From positions 1,488,001 through 1,552,000 of the forward strand of contig CALSFV010000208.1 in assembly GCA_943737045.1 (NCBI GenBank): a stretch of 64,000 bases of DNA, read 5' to 3'. Source of the stretch: Parapristionchus giblindavisi (Eukaryota; Nematoda; Chromadorea; Rhabditida; Diplogasteridae). The notes under the pieces are model-generated. The model searched no databases. It worked only from the letters and a program-made list of their open reading frames with translations, and was not told the DNA's origin. Position numbers and translations under genes: made by a program. Shown here piece by piece: positions 1 through 10,897 of this stretch. Every line of letters starts with the position of its first letter. Within the stretch, counting starts at the first letter, position 1.

Positions 1-16
1 CCCCCATATATTATTG

Positions 17-575
17 CATTTTTTGGTAGTCCATATGGTCCCTAACAACGTACCGTCGAGCTTTTTTGCATATCTTCATTTTCAACGTCGGCAGACGTCG
101 TCAAACTTTTTGGACGCCGAAAATTGCCGACTTTGGAGCTCTGTAGCTCTTCAGGATGTAGTTTTGGTATCAAACTGTCAACAGAAGAATTCTTCGGAAT
201 ATCAAGGAGAATGCGCCTGCATCATTGCCATATCGATATTTTAATTAGTTTTTTCGTAAATCGATTTTGTTGATTATTGTTCTTAAAAATATAGAAGCCG
301 AAAATTTTCAATAGCTCAATAGATAGAGCTCGACGAGAGGAATTCAATGGTATGCTGACGGTTACTGTATGTGGTTGTCTTCGAAAGATATGATCATTTC
401 AAGATTTTCATTGCATGCGATCACACGAGAGGAGAGTGACGCAGCCAGTGATCTACCCACTCTTCTGCCTCGTACAATGACTTCGATCATTGAAGTTAGT
501 TTTACTGTTATTCTGGTGCATCTCCTAGTTATTTTTCATAATTTAATATAATATTCATTTCTAAAAAAAATCGAA
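17..575 (+). repeat. Left arm of foldback element
   Basis: This arm is complementary to about 1836-2385. Landmarks shared by both arms include TTTTTTGGTAGTCCATATGG at the outer end and the A-rich TTTCTAAAAAAAAT motif at the inner end. The 76-codon open frame in it (14-244) is also present in the other arm; it has no recognisable domain and is probably not a gene. Confidence 0.75.
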
Positions 576-782
576 AATTAGAGAAAACGGCTAACATTAA
601 TGGAGTCAGTTCATGCCGACTCTTGCGGATCGATAGGCGATTTTGAGTGGATCATTTCGCATCGACTAACTGTAGGGAAGGAAATTAGAGTTAAAGTAAT
701 GAAAGAATGGTTTTAAAGTAGGTTGTGTTAGAAAATAAACTATGTAAAGACTGACTATCTAGAGATAAAAAACGATCCAGTG

Positions 783-836
783 TTTCGGCCCTGGTCCTAG
801 ACACTGCACCGGCCCGTGTGGGATGGGCCTCATCAG
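783..836 (-). other. Hammerhead-ribozyme-like core motif
   Basis: Read on the minus strand, CTGATGA (836-830) is followed by GGCCC, a 33-base intervening segment, GGGCC and then GAAA (786-783). This is the order of the hammerhead core: CUGAUGA, helix II, GAAA. The sequence after GAAA (CACTGG) can pair, with one mismatch, with CCUGUG upstream of the core to form helix III. The expected H17 position before cleavage reads G, so an active ribozyme is doubtful. A competing hairpin (GTGTGGG with CCCACAC) covers the same bases. It may be a decayed ribozyme or a chance fold. Confidence 0.3.
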
Positions 837-1541
837 TAGGATGACCCACACAGGACAGTTTTCAATAAAACGTTTTTAAAAAAAAATAAAAAAGACGAAT
901 GAGTCCTTCCTCTCAGTCTGTGCGATTTTGGTACGGTTTTCCGTTTTAAAGATGGTGACCCTCGAGTTTTTTCGTAACAATACTGTTCGGGTAGAATGAT
1001 AGAGATTTATCACACTAATCGAACAAATTTTTTCATATTGCGAGATTATATATTTGAAGCTTGTTATGCGCATTGAAAGAACATCTTTTCAGGCAAGTAG
1101 AGGTTGTCTATCCGATTTGCACACTTGACTCTCTCACTTTCCCATTGTCACTTACGCTAATTTCCATACAATATTAACATTCTATCCCATGTTAATCGTT
1201 GCGGGAGTCAGTCATGCCAACTCAAGGGTCCACTTCTTTAACGCCATTTTCCGTTTTTTTGTATGATTATTCTTTTTGGATCACTGATGACTCACTCTTG
1301 CTATTATCGTCTCACTATTGATTGGTTTCTTTGATGGTTGAAATTACGGGGAATGGCCAACATAGCAATATTCAGCATGGTCGACTTAGTAAGAATTAAC
1401 TTTTAAAAGTTTCCATTGATCTCATTCACATGCTTCAATCAAGGGAGCAGTCAGTATCTCTCTTCATTGATGAAATCCAACCTCACGTCGTTCTCTTCGG
1501 CTGAATTCAGTTATCGATCTTATCAATGTTCGACGACGAAG

Positions 1542-1718
1542 ATGTCATCGAAGACGAGTAAGAAGAGTACTGGGACGAAGTCGAGTGTTCGATCGGCCAG
1601 TGGAATGACTCGGAAGAGAAGAGTTGCGGAGTCCGAGGACTCTGTGCTGGGCGATGACGTCTTCGAGGAGGGATATGCTGAGGAGGATGAGGACGAGGAA
1701 AATTCTAGGACAACATGA
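1542..1718 (+). CDS. Small charged ORF inside the foldback element
   Basis: An ATG-started frame of 58 residues. The first half is basic and Ser/Thr/Lys-rich and the second half is acidic, ending in a Glu/Asp run. No family is recognised. It sits in the unique centre of the inverted-repeat element, between the arms, so it could be a captured gene fragment. No splice sites or neighbouring exons support it and the composition is low complexity. It may be non-coding. Confidence 0.2.
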   Translation: MSSKTSKKSTGTKSSVRSASGMTRKRRVAESEDSVLGDDVFEEGYAEEDEDEENSRTT

Positions 1719-1835
1719 AAACGACTTCTTTAGGATGGTATTTTATTCTCGACGAAAGACTGTAATGAAATATTCCTGTGTATATAAGGCCTCTTTATTG
1801 TTTTGTTTGAATTCATGATGATTGATATTCATCAA

Positions 1836-2385
1836 TTTTTTTTAGAAATATTCGAAAATAATGAAAAATAACTAGTAGATGCACACAAGAATAACAGTAA
1901 AACTAGCTTCAATGATCGAAGTCATTGCACGAGGCAGAAGAGTGGGTAGATCACTGCCTGCGTCACTCTCCTCTAGTGTGATCGCATGCAATGAAAATAT
2001 TGAAATGATCATAACATTCGAAGACAACCACATACAGTAACCGTCAGCATACCATTGAATTCCTCTCGTCGAGCTCTATCTATTGAGCTATTGAAAAGTT
2101 TCGGCTTCTATATTTTTAAGAATAATAATCAATAAAATCGATTTACTAAAAAACTAATTAAAATATCGATATGGCAATGATGCAGGCGCATTCTCCTTGA
2201 TATTCCGAAGAATTCTTCTGTTGACAGTTTGATACCAAAACTACATCCTGAAGAGCTACAGAGCTCCAAAGTCGGCAATTTTCGGCGTCCAAAAAGTTTG
2301 ACGACGTCTGCCGACGTTGAAAATGAAGATATGCAAAAAAGCTCGACGGTACGTTGTTAGGGACCATATGGACTACCAAAAAATG
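1836..2385 (-). repeat. Right arm of foldback element
   Basis: Reverse complement of the left arm. Similarity stops abruptly outside base 2385, where the sequence becomes unrelated to the left flank. Confidence 0.75.
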
Positions 2386-2638
2386 ACCTCTGCTCATTTT
2401 CGATTTTTTCAATGTGCCACTGTTTATTCGAACCTTACGCGACACGCGTGATATACCTTATATCCATGAGGGGGATTGCGAGATGTCGTTAGGTCTAATG
2501 AATCAATAAATGAATATTCCGCATTCAGATGAGTATTTTAACGATCGATGCGTGGGTGTGTGTGGAGGGCGAGCAACTAGTGGATGAGTTGGCTCATCGC
2601 TTACTCCCACCACTGCTACTATATGGAGAAGTTGATGG

Positions 2639-2972
2639 AGATGAAGGAGGTGAACGGTTACGGTAGATGAAGGAGGTGAAGGGTTACGGTAGATGAAGGA
2701 GGTGAAGGGTTGCGGTAGATGAAGGAGGTGAAGGGTTACGGTAGATGAAGGAGGTGAAGGGTTACGGTAGATGAAGGAGGTGAAGGGTTACGGTAGATGA
2801 AGGAGGTGAAGGGTTACGGTAGATGAAGGAGGTGAAGGGTTGCGGTAGATGAAGGAGGTGAAGGGTTACGGTAGATGAAGGAGGTGAAGGGTTACGGTAG
2901 ATGAAGGAGGTGAAGGGTTACGGTAGATGAAGGAGGTGAAGGGTTACGGTAGATGAAGGAGGTGAAGGGTTA
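2639..2972. repeat. 26-bp minisatellite
   Basis: About 12.8 tandem copies of a 26-base unit, AGATGAAGGAGGTGAAGGG followed by TTACGGT. Variation is minimal: two copies have TTGCGGT instead of TTACGGT and the first has AACGG for AAGGG. The unit is not a multiple of three and stops occur in all frames, so it is not a coding repeat. Confidence 0.95.
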
Positions 2973-4503
2973 TGTTACAACCCCTATAGTCGGCCTTGTT
3001 GGGCACATATGTATGTGTTAATCTAATCATTATTCCAGAATCATCATTGCGGCCTCTTCCCGAATGCCTCTCACTACGCACAATCTCCGCCTTTGTGTCA
3101 TTATTGTTGGAGGTATGAGCGGAATTATTGATTGATTCATTGCTAAATATCATATATGGAATCTTTTGCGGGTATTACATAAACTCCACGGTATTACACA
3201 AACTTCTACAGTATCCCTGAAATAACTGGTGGCTACTGTACGGTGAAGGACAATCAATCAATAACATAACCCTAATCAATAAATCCTTGATAGGTCTCGC
3301 TGCTCCCCGGTCGTGTATCAGCCGTTTGCCGTAGTCTACTCATGCAGATACATGTATTCCATTCACTGCCGTAAGGAGCTATTCTATTAAAGGAACACCG
3401 CCAAGCTAATTTGAAACTTTCCGCTCTAGCCACACTCTCTCGCTTTCTTTGTCTACGAGAGAGTGTTGCAAGAGCGGAGAGTAACATTAGCTCGGTGTGC
3501 ATTTAAATTGTAGTTAGCGAAGACATGTACCAAACCATGTCCCCTGATCAATGTTCACCAATACTATTTATAAGAAAGCTTTTTCAAACAAATTGGTGTT
3601 TTATCTTCTCACAGCCGTTTTAGTAAATTAGTGAAACGTAATTGTGACGGACGGTAGAGAAGATGATAGACATTAATCTTTTGAAGTGATAAAATATATT
3701 ATAATATGTGATAAAATATATTATTATACATAAATATCATGTTCTTTCCTCTTAAATTACCATATGTCTCGTTGCACCTTGGGCGTAGATAAATTAAATT
3801 AAATGAAGTGTTTACTGCCGTAGTCTGTGGTGTGGATATAACGAATCATGGATTGATTCATCATCATTTAATGATTCATTATAGATCATCATCAGAAGGG
3901 CACGCGGCGGGAACTCGATCGCTCCATCGCTCATTCAGGTTTGGACTATGTAATTTGATCTTTGATCTTTGATCTTTGATCTTTTATCGTATGACTACAG
4001 GCAGACGAGGTAGTACTCTCGCGGCCACTTCTACATTGATGGATTGATTAGTTAACTCATTGATTGATTTATTGATCTCAGACCAGACGATGAATCAGAC
4101 GATGGTACCGATATGTTAAGACGCTTGCTGAAGGATAATCGAGATTAGGACACGAGGAATAGGCAGCATATCGAGGTTAGATCTGATGTGATACTGTAGA
4201 ATGTGATAACGATTACGGTAGAATACGGTGTGCTAAAGTAGAATACAGTAGGTTACGGTGGATTACGGTAATTGTAGTTCTTCTCAGTATGCTCGCCGTT
4301 GTCTTCGTGAATCTCACGACGAGGAGGGTGGTCTGCTGTGGGCTGCACTTTCGGAGAAGAGTAAATTCGCCCTGTTGACACCCGCGGTAACGGTGTGACT
4401 GAAGAAAATGAGTGTAGACGATGGATGGATAGGTACGGTATATGAGTTAGTGATACGGTTGATGTGAGAAGCACGGTATATTGAGTTAGAAATACGGTAG
4501 GAT
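2973..4503. other. Intergenic, no gene recognised
   Basis: No convincing exon chain. There are short TTTGATC (3954-3983) and TGATTGAT repeats, and a stretch with many TACGGT/TACAGT words at about 4180-4500. Isolated open frames here lack splice context. Confidence 0.5.
3954..3983 (+). repeat. TTTGATC heptamer tandem repeat
   Basis: Four consecutive TTTGATC units. The same unit recurs at 21216-21240, 50098-50112, 50143-50160 and, in reverse orientation, near 49080 and 54216-54233. Confidence 0.8.
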
Positions 4504-4866
4504 ATGAGAGGTACTGTGGTTGTGTGTTACGGATATTATAATTGTGGTCATAAGTACGGATCCGGGGTGAGAGATACTGTGTACGGCGAGAGGTATGGTA
4601 ATGTGGCATACAGTAATCCATACAATCGTTACAGGATCCTGACTGAACTCGAGGGCCATGACTACATAGATGAACATTGGAAGGATTCGATGAAGATTTT
4701 GTTGTCGATGATGAATTCCCTTTCGTCGACGACGTTTTCCACCAAGAACTTTGTCCGTACCACCATTATGCACTTTGGAATTTCATCGTTGACCCCTTCA
4801 CGATTTACTCATCATTTCGCTTATTCGAAAATGGAGACCTTTGACTATTTGTTTGTATCCATTTAA
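4504..4866 (+). CDS. Doubtful ORF, 120 codons
   Basis: An ATG-to-stop frame whose first third is Gly/Tyr-rich through the surrounding TACGGT-like repeats. In its second half another frame (about 4672-4840) has a more protein-like composition, with an Asp/Phe-rich segment ending in a normal stop (FENGDL), but no clean splice acceptor leads into it. One of these may be the last exon of an unrecognised or decayed gene. No homologous family is recognised. Confidence 0.2.
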   Translation: MRGTVVVCYGYYNCGHKYGSGVRDTVYGERYGNVAYSNPYNRYRILTELEGHDYIDEHWKDSMKILLSMMNSLSSTTFSTKNFVRTTIMHFGISSLTPSRFTHHFAYSKMETFDYLFVSI

Positions 4867-5757
4867 TCTTCTGTACTCCTAAACAAATAATATATTTGAA
4901 CCTTGCATTGACCATTACATATATCACATACAATATCCTTTATCTTTCGAGTTAACAATAGCAGAAAATTTCCAATGAAGAAAGGAAACGATTTACAACA
5001 TGAAATTTAATGTATTGCAACAGGAGATACATGAATTATTAAACACATAAATATCTAGCAGAACAAGACAAAACGGATTGGGATTGACGCTTCTAGGTAA
5101 GATGCCGGACTGCTTTCATGGTCAGAATGGTTGTTTATTAACAAATAAATAAAAACAGTTTTTGGCTATCAAAGAAATGATGGAATACTTTGACCTTTTT
5201 CATGTAAAGATAGACGAATGCAGACTGTTTGGTCTGGGTGGGAGGACATAGCAATCATGGTTCAGAATGGAAGGAGATTGTAAAGAATGGGAGATATTAT
5301 AGGAAGGAATGAAGGAAAGTAAACGACAACAACGAATCATTCAAATTCTATTAACAATGTTATTATTATTAAAAAGTGAGGATTCAGGAGGGCGAGAATC
5401 GGCGAACGCGCTTGTATCTACTGAAATAACCAAATTTTAAATTTGAATACTTCGGAATTCTCAAAAATAAATAAAAAAATAGTCTTTAAATAAATAATCT
5501 TTAAAATCTCACGGTTCACTCTGGTTCTGGCTGCGACGTGTGAAAGAAATAACCAGTTAGTAACACCATTAACGCAGGACTAATAATAATTACTATTACA
5601 ATAAACCAAATAATATAGTTACTATCATAAACACTCGCTACAGTATGAACCACAGTACAGTAGGTTTTTCTCATTTTTGGGAACAAAATGTACTCCGGCC
5701 TTTTTCAAACGTTGGATGTATGAAAAATAAATAAAATAAAATAAATCAATAATTCAC
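4867..5757. other. Intergenic, AT-rich
   Basis: AT-rich spacer containing A-rich tracts and no supported exon. It lies downstream of the minus-strand gene that ends at 5758. Confidence 0.5.
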
Positions 5758-6167
5758 TTACGCGCGGAGTTTAGTGCTCACACGTGGTTTCTCGTCGGAA
5801 TCAACATCCGCATTCACGGTAGCCGGAACCTTGGTTACGGTGGCCACAGCACTACCGGATGATGCTTTACCAGCGGTAGTTACCAACGGCTGACGACCGC
5901 GACGACGCACGACACGAGGTACAGTAGGGTTGTGCTCCTCCGGCGGTTCGGTATCAGCTCTATCGTGAGTGATGTTGGCGGATTTGGGTTCGGTAGTCGA
6001 ATGAGATGAGGGTGCATTAGGAGTGGGGCTGGAAGGAGCAGCAGAGGTGACCGCCGGGGTCGCTTGGGGAGCCGGGGTCGTAGCAGCGTACTCGTTAATG
6101 CCGAAACGACGGATGAAGTGGAGCTGCTCAGCGAAGGGTTTCTGAAAATAGCAATTAATAATAAAAC

Positions 6168-6208
<41 letters not shown>

Positions 6209-7846
6209 GTAAAATTACTTACATCCCTATTGGCTTCCAACATGTACTCCTTCATCTCTGCAGCTTGTCGGATAGCTCCAGCCGATCGCATCACAAGGTC
6301 GGCTGATCGGTGCATAAAGTCGGCCGACTGATGCATGGACAGTGCCTGCAGCTCCATTGCTTTAGCATTCAGGGCCTCATCCCGTGAGCGAGAACGTGTC
6401 ATCTCTACCATCATTCCCTGAATACGACAAGGTATATGCAAGTAAAGAAAAATCTATCAACAAGAAAGGGAAAATACGCAAGAATGACTGGAATTACATA
6501 TATAACACCTGTTCTGAGTAAGGGTAAGATCCCATCCAAATAATTGGTTACACGCTTGTGGGAACCGTGGTATGTGCTCGGTACATATGGACCAGGGATG
6601 CGCGTAAAATTGTTATCGTAAAATTTAATTTCATATAAATATCTCTTGTGATAAATATGGAGTTATAGCTTACAAAAATATTAGCGGAACTGCACCTTTC
6701 GCCAATAATGAAGATTTAGAACTTTGTTAGAGTCTCATTTGTGAACCAGGACATGTATGGCATAATGGCAAACCGTTTTGTCATTCGACGGCCCTTATGT
6801 ACCAAGCACAAACAAGGGTTCATTACCACCAATGTTGGGGTTTTTTTTTGTTCTCAGGCTGAATCGGTGATAAATCATATGTGTACTACCAAGTGTACTT
6901 AAAGTGGTGTGGCATACTGTAATGCATGTAGTTTAATTAAAGTCTACTTCAAGTTAGTGACGTATTTAAAGTAAACTTTAAGACATATGACACATGCGGA
7001 CTAGTAAAAGCCTTACCATGATATCTTCTTGGGTAGCTGGATCAGCAAGAGGCAGTTCGTGAGTCGATGTAACTGTCTGAAAGGTCAATTTATGTTGGGG
7101 ATCCAGGCAAAAAAGTAGTCCAATAATGTCCGGTGATTTTAGGGAGAGCCTCCCCCCGGTCCGCCTTTCGGCCACCAACTTAGAGAATCGCCAAAATGTG
7201 CTAAAGACTATACACTCTCTTAATTTTTTGACTGGTTACCAAGTTTGAAGACAACCCCAGTTATCTCCAGTACTGTTCTTATAACTTACAACCTTATAAC
7301 TTACTTATAACTTATTTGCGGACACGCAAAATGTTCACAAACGACAAGACCTGACGAAAATAATAAGAATATGTTTTCATTATAGCATTTTTGGCGAAGA
7401 GAGTACAATTTTGCAGACGAAAGGAGGAAACCCCGAACAATGTAAGACATCGTATGATAACATATGTCCTGACAACGGTTAAGCTAATATGTTAACAGCA
7501 GTTGCACAGATGTCAGCAAGTTAAGTAACTTGAGGAAATTCCATAAAGATATGTTAAATTCATTAAAAACACCTACCATTCGTGAGAGACAAGACCCATA
7601 AGGAATAATGTTGTGACTGGCAGCTTGGACCTCGTCAACCCCGCCATCGTCTGAACTAGCCACTTCTTCTTAACGATATAGTACTCGATAGACATGGCAT
7701 GAAATGGATACCCTGGTCAAGGGTTGCATCCCTTACAATAGCCAAATAGTGTTGTATCGCGTATTTTTGCATAAAATATTGTATTTATTAAAATAATAGT
7801 TCTACTAACTGTCTCGATTGTTCAGCAGACGTTCACGGTCGGCCAT
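5758..7846 (-). CDS. Unrecognised 255-residue protein, Ala/Thr-rich tail
   Basis: Five exons: 7846-7810, 7668-7577, 7076-7017, 6417-6223 and 6141-5758. They sum to 768 bases with every junction in phase. The protein starts MADRERLLNNRD, continues with an acidic stretch (VASSDDGG), then a Met/Ala/Arg-rich helical segment of about 65 residues (SMHQSADFMHRSADLVMRSA), then a disordered Ala/Pro/Thr/Ser tail with an RRRGRQP patch. No signal peptide or membrane segment is seen, so it is probably an intracellular protein with a helical core. Exon 2 follows an AAG acceptor (CGTTAAG); the frame upstream hits a stop, so splicing there is needed. Intron 4 carries an AAT microsatellite. The family is not recognised. 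Confidence 0.75.
6169..6209. repeat. AAT/ATT trinucleotide microsatellite
   Basis: About 13 AAT units inside the last intron of the minus-strand gene at 5758-7846. It reads as Asn or Ile runs if translated, but it is spliced out: there are clear donor (GTAAGT) and acceptor (TTTTCAG) sites on either side. Confidence 0.9.
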
Positions 7847-8572
7847 TCTTCTCCTGAGAGTCTACAATTATAGATTCGATCTTGGATTCAGTTTACTTTC
7901 GCGATGCTATTTCATCAATTCGCATTTACATATGGCTTTTAGCGATATAAAGAGGTCTACATGTGATGTGAAAAAGATGGCAAAGAAAAGGGAAACGAAA
8001 GTGCGACTCATTTTGACTGCAATTTTCGTATTATCACAAAGAATTAGCGAATTAGCAAATAAAGATAATTTAATCAATCTTTTGCGAATGCGCTGTTACA
8101 TTTGCGAGACGGGAGCTCGCCGTCTTTACGCCACTTGTAACGGAAACGAACACGGCGTGTTCCTGACGCATAAATGTAACACCGCAGAACAAATATAACT
8201 TGCAAAAGTGAAAAGATCGACTTTGACAATAAATATAGTAATAGGACGACAAGAATTTGAGAAACTAATGCAAATATGGCGGAAACAAAAACGAATACTA
8301 GTTAATTTAAGCTGTAAAAGCACGTGAACATATTTCATCATAGCATAAATAAAAATCGATAAAACTGAGTATCGCCAAAGAAAAACAACTTGACTTGAAG
8401 CCTCACTTATGATAGAAAATTTATTTAAATTCCCTCTCATTTCTGTAATTCTAATTTCCGGCTCTCTTGCTGGCTCGCCAAGATATTTCACTTGAATTCA
8501 TTCGATTCATCACTTTGTTTTGCTAATTTGAGTATCAATTTCTTGTTTCCCCTTTAATTATTCGACTTGTAG
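7847..8572. other. Divergent intergenic region
   Basis: Lies between the start of the minus-strand gene (7846) and the first recognised exon of the plus-strand gene (8573). AT-rich; a possible bidirectional promoter. No exon is supported here. Confidence 0.45.
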
Positions 8573-10310
8573 ATCGAGGACAATGTCTGGGACAACACAT
8601 CTCGATGTGAAGCCAGCCAAGAGTCTCGGTTAGTTTAATTTAGAGGGTCAATAGGTCAAAGGTTGTACGCTAGGTCAGACTACAATAACTAGGTTGCGTA
8701 GCACTGAAGCTTGAGTTTGTAAAAGCAATCTTCGTCAGGCGCCAACTTCCATTCCTCCTCCACTTCCGTCATCGACGACCACTTCCGATCAGCTTAAAGT
8801 GATCGAATTCCGTTCCCCATCAGATTGTCAAGAAATGCATCGAACATTGGTACGTAATATTTTCAATTCACCTCGCGGTCTAAACTGTAACTGTTTGTCC
8901 TTTCTTCACACAACCACCAACCCTTTCCATGATATCGTTTAATTTCAATTCTATTACTATCTTCTCTTACTCATTTCACCTGTTTCGTTGAGTTGTGCAC
9001 TTAAGTGTTCGGGAATTCAAATGGATTTCACTAGGGTGAGGTTCTATGCAAGGGAGGGCATAAAAAGTGTTGTGTTATTGTAAATGATATTGATTGATTG
9101 TGATTCCAGAAGACGAAGAAAGTCGCGGATTCGGATGACGATAAGAATGACGCCAAGGGAGACAGAGAAGAGGTATTTTTGCTGTAGTGACTAAATAGGC
9201 ACCTGCCAATCTGCCGGTGGTGTTTTCTTTAAATAGAATCTCGAATTTGTAGCGCTTTTCTCCGGTTTTGCACGGTAATATTACTGTAGTGCGCAAAAGT
9301 AACTTACTTTTTACTTACTGTTTTGCTATTTCATGAGTACATAGCGAAAAAGTAATTAACTTTCTGCGCGTTACTTACTGTAATATTACCCCGCAAAACC
9401 GGAGTTGTTACAAAAATTTCGCGAAATTTCACCGGATAGCCCTTATTCATTAAATTCATCATTAAATTGTGATGTTTGCAGTATCCCATACTTGAGACGA
9501 CGGCATCGGTTCTTCGTGGAGCTTGCATCAATCAGGAGGTCATCCTCAACTACTCGCCTAAGTTTATCGCGGTTGGTATGACTTGCACAGGGTACCGAAT
9601 CGATGAATATTGATTGATCCAATCGGTATCATCATCAGGCCTACGATGTTTCAATACCCTGATTGATTATTGATTGACCACAGATTTATCGATTACTGAT
9701 CAATTTGTTGATTATGATCTCAAATTTTTGCCTTATCGTGTATGTTTGAAGTCATCTTTCATTAATGTATTTTTGCGGGTTTCAGTTGATTTTCACCTAA
9801 TTGTGAAACAGAATTTAATATGTTCTAATAAATGACTAAATGCATATGATAAATGAATGATATGAAGAGTATATGAGATGAGATAATGATAGATTGGTAT
9901 TCAATTGGATGAGAATTCGTCTAGAATCTATCAGTTGGAAGAACTCTTGGAACGAGAGATTTATTATATCGATTACATGGATTATACTGATGGATTGGTT
10001 GCTTACCAACGATGAACTTTACACGATTATCAATCAAATAGAGAATCAAATAGAAAATAGAGAAAGAATTAACATGGAAATGGAGAATCATCAGTCTTAT
10101 TCTATTCCTGTCATGAAATCATTCTGATAGGGTAGATTCCAATGATTTTATTGATTGATAATATAATATTTACGGTTTGTGGTGGCACTAAAGAAGGAAT
10201 TGGATGAAGAGAAGGAGAAGAATTCAAAACTGGCCAAGAGAATTGAATACGTACCTCGAAATTTTGATGAACCTCAAGGTACTCAATGTTTGAATATGGT
10301 AAATAAGTAA
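8573..10310 (+). CDS. Unrecognised coiled-coil protein (5' end uncertain)
   Basis: Exon chain 8573-8628, 8726-8849, 9110-9172, 9482-9571, 9893-9997 and 10194-10310, giving 184 codons in phase and ending in TAA. The protein has a Pro/Ser/Thr stretch (SIPPPLPSSTTT), a charged Lys/Asp run (KTKKVADSDDDKND), a folded-looking segment (ETTASVLRGACIN), then helical Leu/Glu-rich coiled-coil (YQLEELLEREIYYIDYMDY and KELDEEKEKNSKLAKR). No family is recognised. The start is unresolved: an ATG at 8583 is in another frame. Exons 2 and 6 require AAG acceptors; exon 2 could instead start at 8739 after a TCAG. The later exons are firmer than the first. Confidence 0.55.
9260..9404. repeat. MITE-like hairpin in intron
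   Basis: CTCCGGTTTTGC at 9260 and GCAAAACCGGAG ending at 9404 are terminal inverted repeats. Pairing continues inward through GGTAATATTAC/GTAATATTACC and on to the GCGCAAAAGT region. The 145-base palindrome lies entirely in the intron at 9173-9481. It looks like a miniature inverted-repeat element. No clear target duplication was found. Confidence 0.7.
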
Positions 10311-10597
10311 ACATGGTAAAAAGTTATATAAATATATATTTATCACACGCTGACGCATGAACGATATTTGATTTCATTTTTATTCTCTTATATATTTTTG
10401 CATGATTAGTTTGTTGGAGTGTATGTTGTAATCAATATTATCAAATACTTTACATTACTCGTGATGATGCATCATCTTTTCAAAGTTCGATAGACGATAT
10501 CTCTTGTATGATCTTAGAATATCCCCTCTTTCATTCCCATTACACCTATTAGCATATATAATACATATGTAATAGACATAATATCATTTTAATAATT

Positions 10598-10897
10598 TTA
10601 AATTATTGAAAAAGAGCATTTTCGGTTGATGTGGCCGTCTTGATGGATAGAAGTGTACGATTTTAAGGGCACTTCTGGAAAAAATAGATAAGAATCTTCA
10701 ATTTTGAATCCAAAATAGGGCCGAGTGTAATGGAGGTCAGAGTCAATTACCCAAAATTCACACAATTTTGAATGATGGTCAAGGAAATATAACCGATTCT
10801 CTTTTTCAAAGAATGAAAAATTAGGAGATTTTTCCGTATAATCTCCTATTAGTGTCGTTTTCTTTCGTTTTGACGGCACATTCCATTCAGATCCCAT
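10598..10897 (-). CDS. Isolated ORF, 99 residues, unknown
   Basis: A single minus-strand ATG frame with balanced, non-repetitive composition. It contains an aromatic-rich run of alternating hydrophobic residues (ENRLYFLDHHSKLCEFW, then KIEDSYLFF) that suggests beta strands. A stop codon lies immediately before the ATG and no splice sites clearly extend it. It could be a single-exon gene or the remnant of a larger gene. The pattern is loosely reminiscent of beta-propeller proteins, but no family can be assigned. Confidence 0.35.
   Translation of the reverse strand: MGSEWNVPSKRKKTTLIGDYTEKSPNFSFFEKENRLYFLDHHSKLCEFWVIDSDLHYTRPYFGFKIEDSYLFFPEVPLKSYTSIHQDGHINRKCSFSII

Larger units (their letters stand above)
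17..2385. mobile_element. Foldback (long inverted repeat) element
   Basis: Two arms of about 550 bases, roughly 17-575 and 1836-2385, are reverse complements of each other and flank about 1.25 kb of unique sequence. The outer 230 bases of each arm are almost unchanged: both give the same 76-codon open frame in opposite orientation. The inner parts differ by scattered substitutions and small gaps. No target-site duplication is obvious beside bases 17 and 2385, and no transposase is visible inside. The structure fits a foldback or Tc-like non-autonomous element. An inverted segmental duplication is the alternative, since the left arm starts close to the window edge and its outer limit cannot be fully tested. 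Confidence 0.7.

Noticed and set aside
14..244. 76-codon frame in each foldback arm
   Set aside because: It occurs in both arms because they are inverted copies, and has no domain or proper start context, so identity reflects the repeat and not a gene.
2639..2972. CRISPR-like array
   Set aside because: The repeats are directly tandem with no spacers, and the genome is eukaryotic.
7818..8198. Plus-strand 126-codon frame
   Set aside because: It overlaps the first exon of the minus-strand gene and the divergent spacer; it lacks an ATG at its beginning and any family resemblance.
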